A stretch of DNA of 35,105 nt from an uncultured Bacilli bacterium. Its GTDB lineage: Bacteria; Bacillota_I; Bacilli_A; RF39; UBA660. Location of the stretch: contig CALWAK010000007.1 in NCBI GenBank assembly GCA_944373095.1, positions 1-35,105 of the forward strand. The letters are read 5' to 3'. Positions 32,378 to 35,105 of this stretch are shown piece by piece (the first letter of the stretch is position 1; each line of letters begins with the position of its first letter). The translations under genes were made by a program, and so were the position numbers. A model generated the notes under the pieces. That model was not told the origin of the DNA, did not search any database, and saw only the letters and a list, made by a program, of their open reading frames with translations.

Positions 32378-33803
32378 AATTGATTATAAATATTGGTTCT
32401 GACATTTTAGCTATAAATTTTCCAGTTATTTCTAAATAATCATCTAATGATAAATCATCTAGATTAACACTATCACTGACATCAAAAGTACTTTCAATTT
32501 TATAATCTTCAATTTTTGTTTCTAATTTTATATCTCCATTAATACTTTTATTATTAGCACTAATAAAAGTAAAATCTAACTCATAATTATTTTCATTTAT
32601 CTTATTAAATTCAATTTTACCATTATATCTATCTACTATTGTATTTATATCATAATCAAAACTTACATTATCATTTGTTATAGTATATTCCTTTAATTCA
32701 AGCAAGTTTACATCAGAATAGTATACTTTTAAATTTCTAGAATTTCTATCTATTATAATTTTTAATGGTTCATTATCATATAAAATAGTATAGATATTAT
32801 TCCCATTTAATAAATAACTACTAAATATTTCATTATTATCTAAAGATATTTTAAATCCAACTATTTCTTCTAATAAACCTTTAGTATAAATATTAATCTT
32901 AAATTCATTTTCAATATTTCGTAATATATTAATTACCTCATTATATTTATCTTCAGTAATATTAAATACTTCTAATATTTTTGATATTAAGTTTTTATCT
33001 TTTTCTATATCATCTATTATATTATTAATAATTTTCCTTACCTCTTCCTTAGAATAGTATATTTCTGTATTTTTTACATTAACAGTTTCATTATCAATAG
33101 TAATATCTCCTTTTTTCTTATTAACAACATTAAAAGTTAAATTTTCTAATATAATATTTTTTATATTAATTAGTACTTCTTTACTAGTATTATAGTCTAA
33201 ATTAAGGAATGAATTCAAATCTAAATTTATGTTTATAGGATAATAATATAAATCAGTAGACTTTAAATAAAGATTATTATCCATGAACTTGTATAATATA
33301 CTTAAAATATTATTATTATCTACACTTTTAATATTAATCGTTCCATCTATTTTCTTTTTATCACCATTATAATTAGTATTAATTATATATTTATAATCTT
33401 CATATTTATTAAAAATGCTATTTGACGTAGTAAAGGTAAGTTCAGTACTTGAACTATAACTATTATCAAAATTTATATCATCTAAATTATCTAAAATTCT
33501 TACTAAATTATTAGAAAAACTATTTACCAATGTATTAATAATAGTTCTATTAGAAACAATAATTAATTTATATAAAATAATAAAGCAAATTAACACTGCT
33601 ACTATAACAATAAATGGTTCAATCATATTATATTTTTTAGTTTTTACATAAAGATTTTTATCGTATTCATCATTTGTTTCTATGATATCTTCTTTATTTG
33701 TTTCTTTTAACTCTTCTAAAAACGCTTCGTCAACCTTTTTTATTTTTAAATCATTTTCTTTATAATTATTACTAGATTCAACCTTTTTTTTCTTTTTTGT
33801 CAC
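32376..33803 (-). CDS. Unrecognised membrane-anchored surface protein
   Basis: A 475-residue protein of no family I recognise. Residues 1-60 are cytoplasmic and charged, starting with a run of lysines (4-8). One TM helix lies at about 61-83, and the remainder should be outside. The outer part is Asn-, Asp- and Ile-rich with many short beta-strand patterns (NNLYLKSTDLYYYPININLDLNS; DGTINIKS; INGDIKLETKIEDYKIESTF) and a helical middle (about 250-300). It looks like a beta-rich, lipoprotein-like fold that binds something at the surface. There is no cleavable signal and no sorting motif. The start is GTG at 33803 with SD AAGGAG nine bases upstream. It is divergent from the carboxypeptidase gene. 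Confidence 0.7.
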   Translation of the reverse strand: MTKKKKKVESSNNYKENDLKIKKVDEAFLEELKETNKEDIIETNDEYDKNLYVKTKKYNMIEPFIVIVAVLICFIILYKLIIVSNRTIINTLVNSFSNNLVRILDNLDDINFDNSYSSSTELTFTTSNSIFNKYEDYKYIINTNYNGDKKKIDGTINIKSVDNNNILSILYKFMDNNLYLKSTDLYYYPININLDLNSFLNLDYNTSKEVLINIKNIILENLTFNVVNKKKGDITIDNETVNVKNTEIYYSKEEVRKIINNIIDDIEKDKNLISKILEVFNITEDKYNEVINILRNIENEFKINIYTKGLLEEIVGFKISLDNNEIFSSYLLNGNNIYTILYDNEPLKIIIDRNSRNLKVYYSDVNLLELKEYTITNDNVSFDYDINTIVDRYNGKIEFNKINENNYELDFTFISANNKSINGDIKLETKIEDYKIESTFDVSDSVNLDDLSLDDYLEITGKFIAKMSEPIFIIN

Positions 33804-33824
33804 CTATTCTCACTCCTTATTTAT

Positions 33825-33833
33825 ATTTTATCA
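33825..33833 (-). promoter_or_regulatory. Promoter of the 475-residue surface protein gene
   Basis: TGATAAAAT on the minus strand (-10 TAAAAT at 33825-33830); SD AAGGAG (33813-33818) follows closely. No clear -35. Confidence 0.5.
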
Positions 33834-33906
33834 TATTAATATAATTAAAAAAATATTAAAAGTTATAAAATAAAATAAATATCATATTAATTAATTAGAG
33901 GTTATT

Positions 33907-35064
33907 ATGAAAAAAATTATATTAATATCTATTTTATTTATTTTATTTATGCCAAGTATTAGTGCCATTGAACTTGCTACATCTTCTAAAGAAGCTATTA
34001 TAATGGAAACGACAACAGGTAAAATAATATTTGAAAAAAATTCTCATGAAAAAACTGCGCCTGCTTCTATGACTAAAATAATGACTCTTCTCCTAACCTT
34101 TGAAGCAATTGATAGTGGAAAAATATCTTTAGACGATATGGTAAATATTTCTCAAAGAGCTGCTGATATGGGTGGATCACAAATGTTTTTAGAAGCAAAC
34201 TCTACGGTAAAATTAGAAGAAATTATTAAAGGTGTTGCCATTGCATCTGCAAACGATGGAGCAGTTGCTCTAGCAGAATACGTAGGAGGTTCTGTAGAAA
34301 ATTTTGTTCAAATGATGAATGATAAAGCACAAGAACTAGGCTTAGAAAATACTCATTTTGTAAATCCTCATGGTCTTGATGCAGAAAATCATTATTCGTC
34401 TGCATATGATATGGCAATAATGGCTCTTAATTTAATTAAACACGAAAAAATTTTACAATATACTAGCACTTACGAAGATTATTTTAATAAACCAGATGGA
34501 ACAAGGACCTGGCTAGTTAATACAAATAAATTAGTAAGATTCTATAATGGGGTAGATGGACTTAAAACCGGATACACCGAAAATGCTGGCTACTGTCTTA
34601 CTGCTACCGCTAAAAAAAATAATGTACGATATATAACTGTCGTAATGGGGGCTGCTACTTTAGATGATAGAAGTAAGGAAACTACCGAAATGCTAAATTA
34701 TGCCTTTAACTCTTTCAAATTAAATACAATTATTGATGAAAACACCTCATTAGGAAAAGTTAAAATAGAAAAAGGTAAAACTGATTATGCAGATGTAGTA
34801 GTTAAAAGTACCATAGCTGAATTAATAGAAATAAATGCTAATATTGAAAATTATTCGTATAATTTAAAACTTAATCGAGTTGTTGCTCCAATTTCTAAAG
34901 GGGATGTTATAGGCAGTGTAGAAATAATGGATAATGAAGGATTAATTATTAAAGAAGTGGATTTAACCGTTGCAAATTCAGTAGAAAAAGCTAATTTTAT
35001 TGAAACTTTATTTAAAAACATAAAAACAGTAATTGCAGGTAGAGAATTAAAAATAACTGCTTAA
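33907..35064 (+). CDS. dacF: D-alanyl-D-alanine carboxypeptidase (PBP5/DacF-like)
   Basis: A 385-residue low-molecular-weight penicillin-binding protein. Signal peptide 1-20 ends SISA before IELA. Catalytic motifs are S54-M-T-K57 (nucleophile and base), S114-A-N116 and K220-T-G222 (GVDGLKTGYTENAG). NPHGLDAENHYSSAYDMA is typical of the family. The PBP5 C-terminal beta domain covers about 275-355, and the end (about 357-382) is an amphipathic helix that attaches to the membrane. It trims the terminal D-Ala from peptidoglycan stem peptides, so this organism makes a cell wall. The symbol dacF/dacA is a family-level choice. SD AGAGG precedes the ATG, and a strong terminator covers the stop. Confidence 0.94.
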   Translation: MKKIILISILFILFMPSISAIELATSSKEAIIMETTTGKIIFEKNSHEKTAPASMTKIMTLLLTFEAIDSGKISLDDMVNISQRAADMGGSQMFLEANSTVKLEEIIKGVAIASANDGAVALAEYVGGSVENFVQMMNDKAQELGLENTHFVNPHGLDAENHYSSAYDMAIMALNLIKHEKILQYTSTYEDYFNKPDGTRTWLVNTNKLVRFYNGVDGLKTGYTENAGYCLTATAKKNNVRYITVVMGAATLDDRSKETTEMLNYAFNSFKLNTIIDENTSLGKVKIEKGKTDYADVVVKSTIAELIEINANIENYSYNLKLNRVVAPISKGDVIGSVEIMDNEGLIIKEVDLTVANSVEKANFIETLFKNIKTVIAGRELKITA

Positions 35065-35088
35065 GTGTAAATTGTTTACACTTTTTTT
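35064..35088 (+). terminator. Terminator of the carboxypeptidase gene
   Basis: AGTGTAAA (35064-35071) and TTTACACT (35075-35082) form a perfect eight-pair stem with a three-base loop, followed by a T-tract. Confidence 0.9.
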
Positions 35089-35096
35089 ATGTATTA

Positions 35097-35105
35097 TGTT
35101 ATAAT
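35097..35105 (+). promoter_or_regulatory. Extended -10 promoter of a gene beyond the window
   Basis: TGT-TATAAT occupies the last nine bases of the window, shortly after the carboxypeptidase terminator. The same pattern stands before mutS and the HEPN-like ORF, so a plus-strand gene probably starts just beyond the edge. Confidence 0.6.

Noticed and set aside
34226-34417. Minus-strand frame opposite the carboxypeptidase
   Set aside because: Shadow of the catalytic domain.
1-35105. CRISPR arrays, tRNA or rRNA genes, prophage
   Set aside because: No regularly spaced repeats, no cloverleaf-like or rRNA-like segments in the intergenic gaps, and no phage structural genes were seen by eye.

Overview
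This window looks like the chromosome of an uncultured, very AT-rich, walled bacterium of the Bacillota/Bacilli-Mycoplasmatota kind. The evidence is a Gram-positive PolC beside a DnaE, a D,D-carboxypeptidase, a sortase-type cell-wall sorting signal, NrnA/MgpA-like DHH protein, DnaD, Obg and AckA, plus Gram-positive promoters with extended -10 boxes. TGA is used as a true stop (ruvA, the HAD gene, nth and the small ORF at 26438) and Trp is TGG, so the genetic code is standard and not the mycoplasma code. No rRNA, tRNA, CRISPR array or prophage was found.

Layout. 1-1240: the 3' part of an ISLre2/UPF0236-type transposase and the probable right end of its IS. 1281-3953 (-): a three-gene ABC transporter, one ATPase and two FtsX-type permeases. 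4022-6942 (-): nusB-xseA-xseB plus a membrane-anchored beta-lactamase-like serine hydrolase. 6982-9570 (-): mutS. 9694-10128 (+): a small secreted protein with a cadherin-like fold and an NPETG sorting signal. 10154-11395 (-): an unrecognised membrane-anchored protein with three internal repeats. 11575-11838 (+): rpsT. 11887-12807 (+): an exported transglutaminase-like protein. 12853-15012 (-): nrnA-like gene and ackA. 15065-16333 (-): obg. 16374-25707 (-): a replication/recombination cluster read ruvA - HAD nucleotidase - ruvB - dnaE - polC. 25837-26394 (+): def. 26438-26944 (+): a small HEPN-like unknown, convergent with nth. 26934-29266 (-): cca-dnaD-nth. 29383-29562 (+): a bL28-like gene. 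29608-30039 (-): an unknown. 30310-32280 (-): a MATE transporter fused to a cytidylate-kinase-like domain. 32376-33803 (-): an unrecognised surface protein. 33907-35064 (+): a D-Ala-D-Ala carboxypeptidase.

Most of the window is core information processing: replication, repair, recombination, tRNA maturation, ribosomal proteins, nascent-protein deformylation. Cell-envelope and accessory genes sit between these blocks. Three points stand out. The first is the MATE-kinase fusion, with a palindrome inside its promoter. The second is a repeated compact design in which the T-tract of one gene's terminator runs straight into the -10 box of the next gene, seen six times. The third is a near-identical promoter and leader shared by mutS and the HEPN-like ORF. 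All family assignments come from reading motifs by eye; no database search was run.
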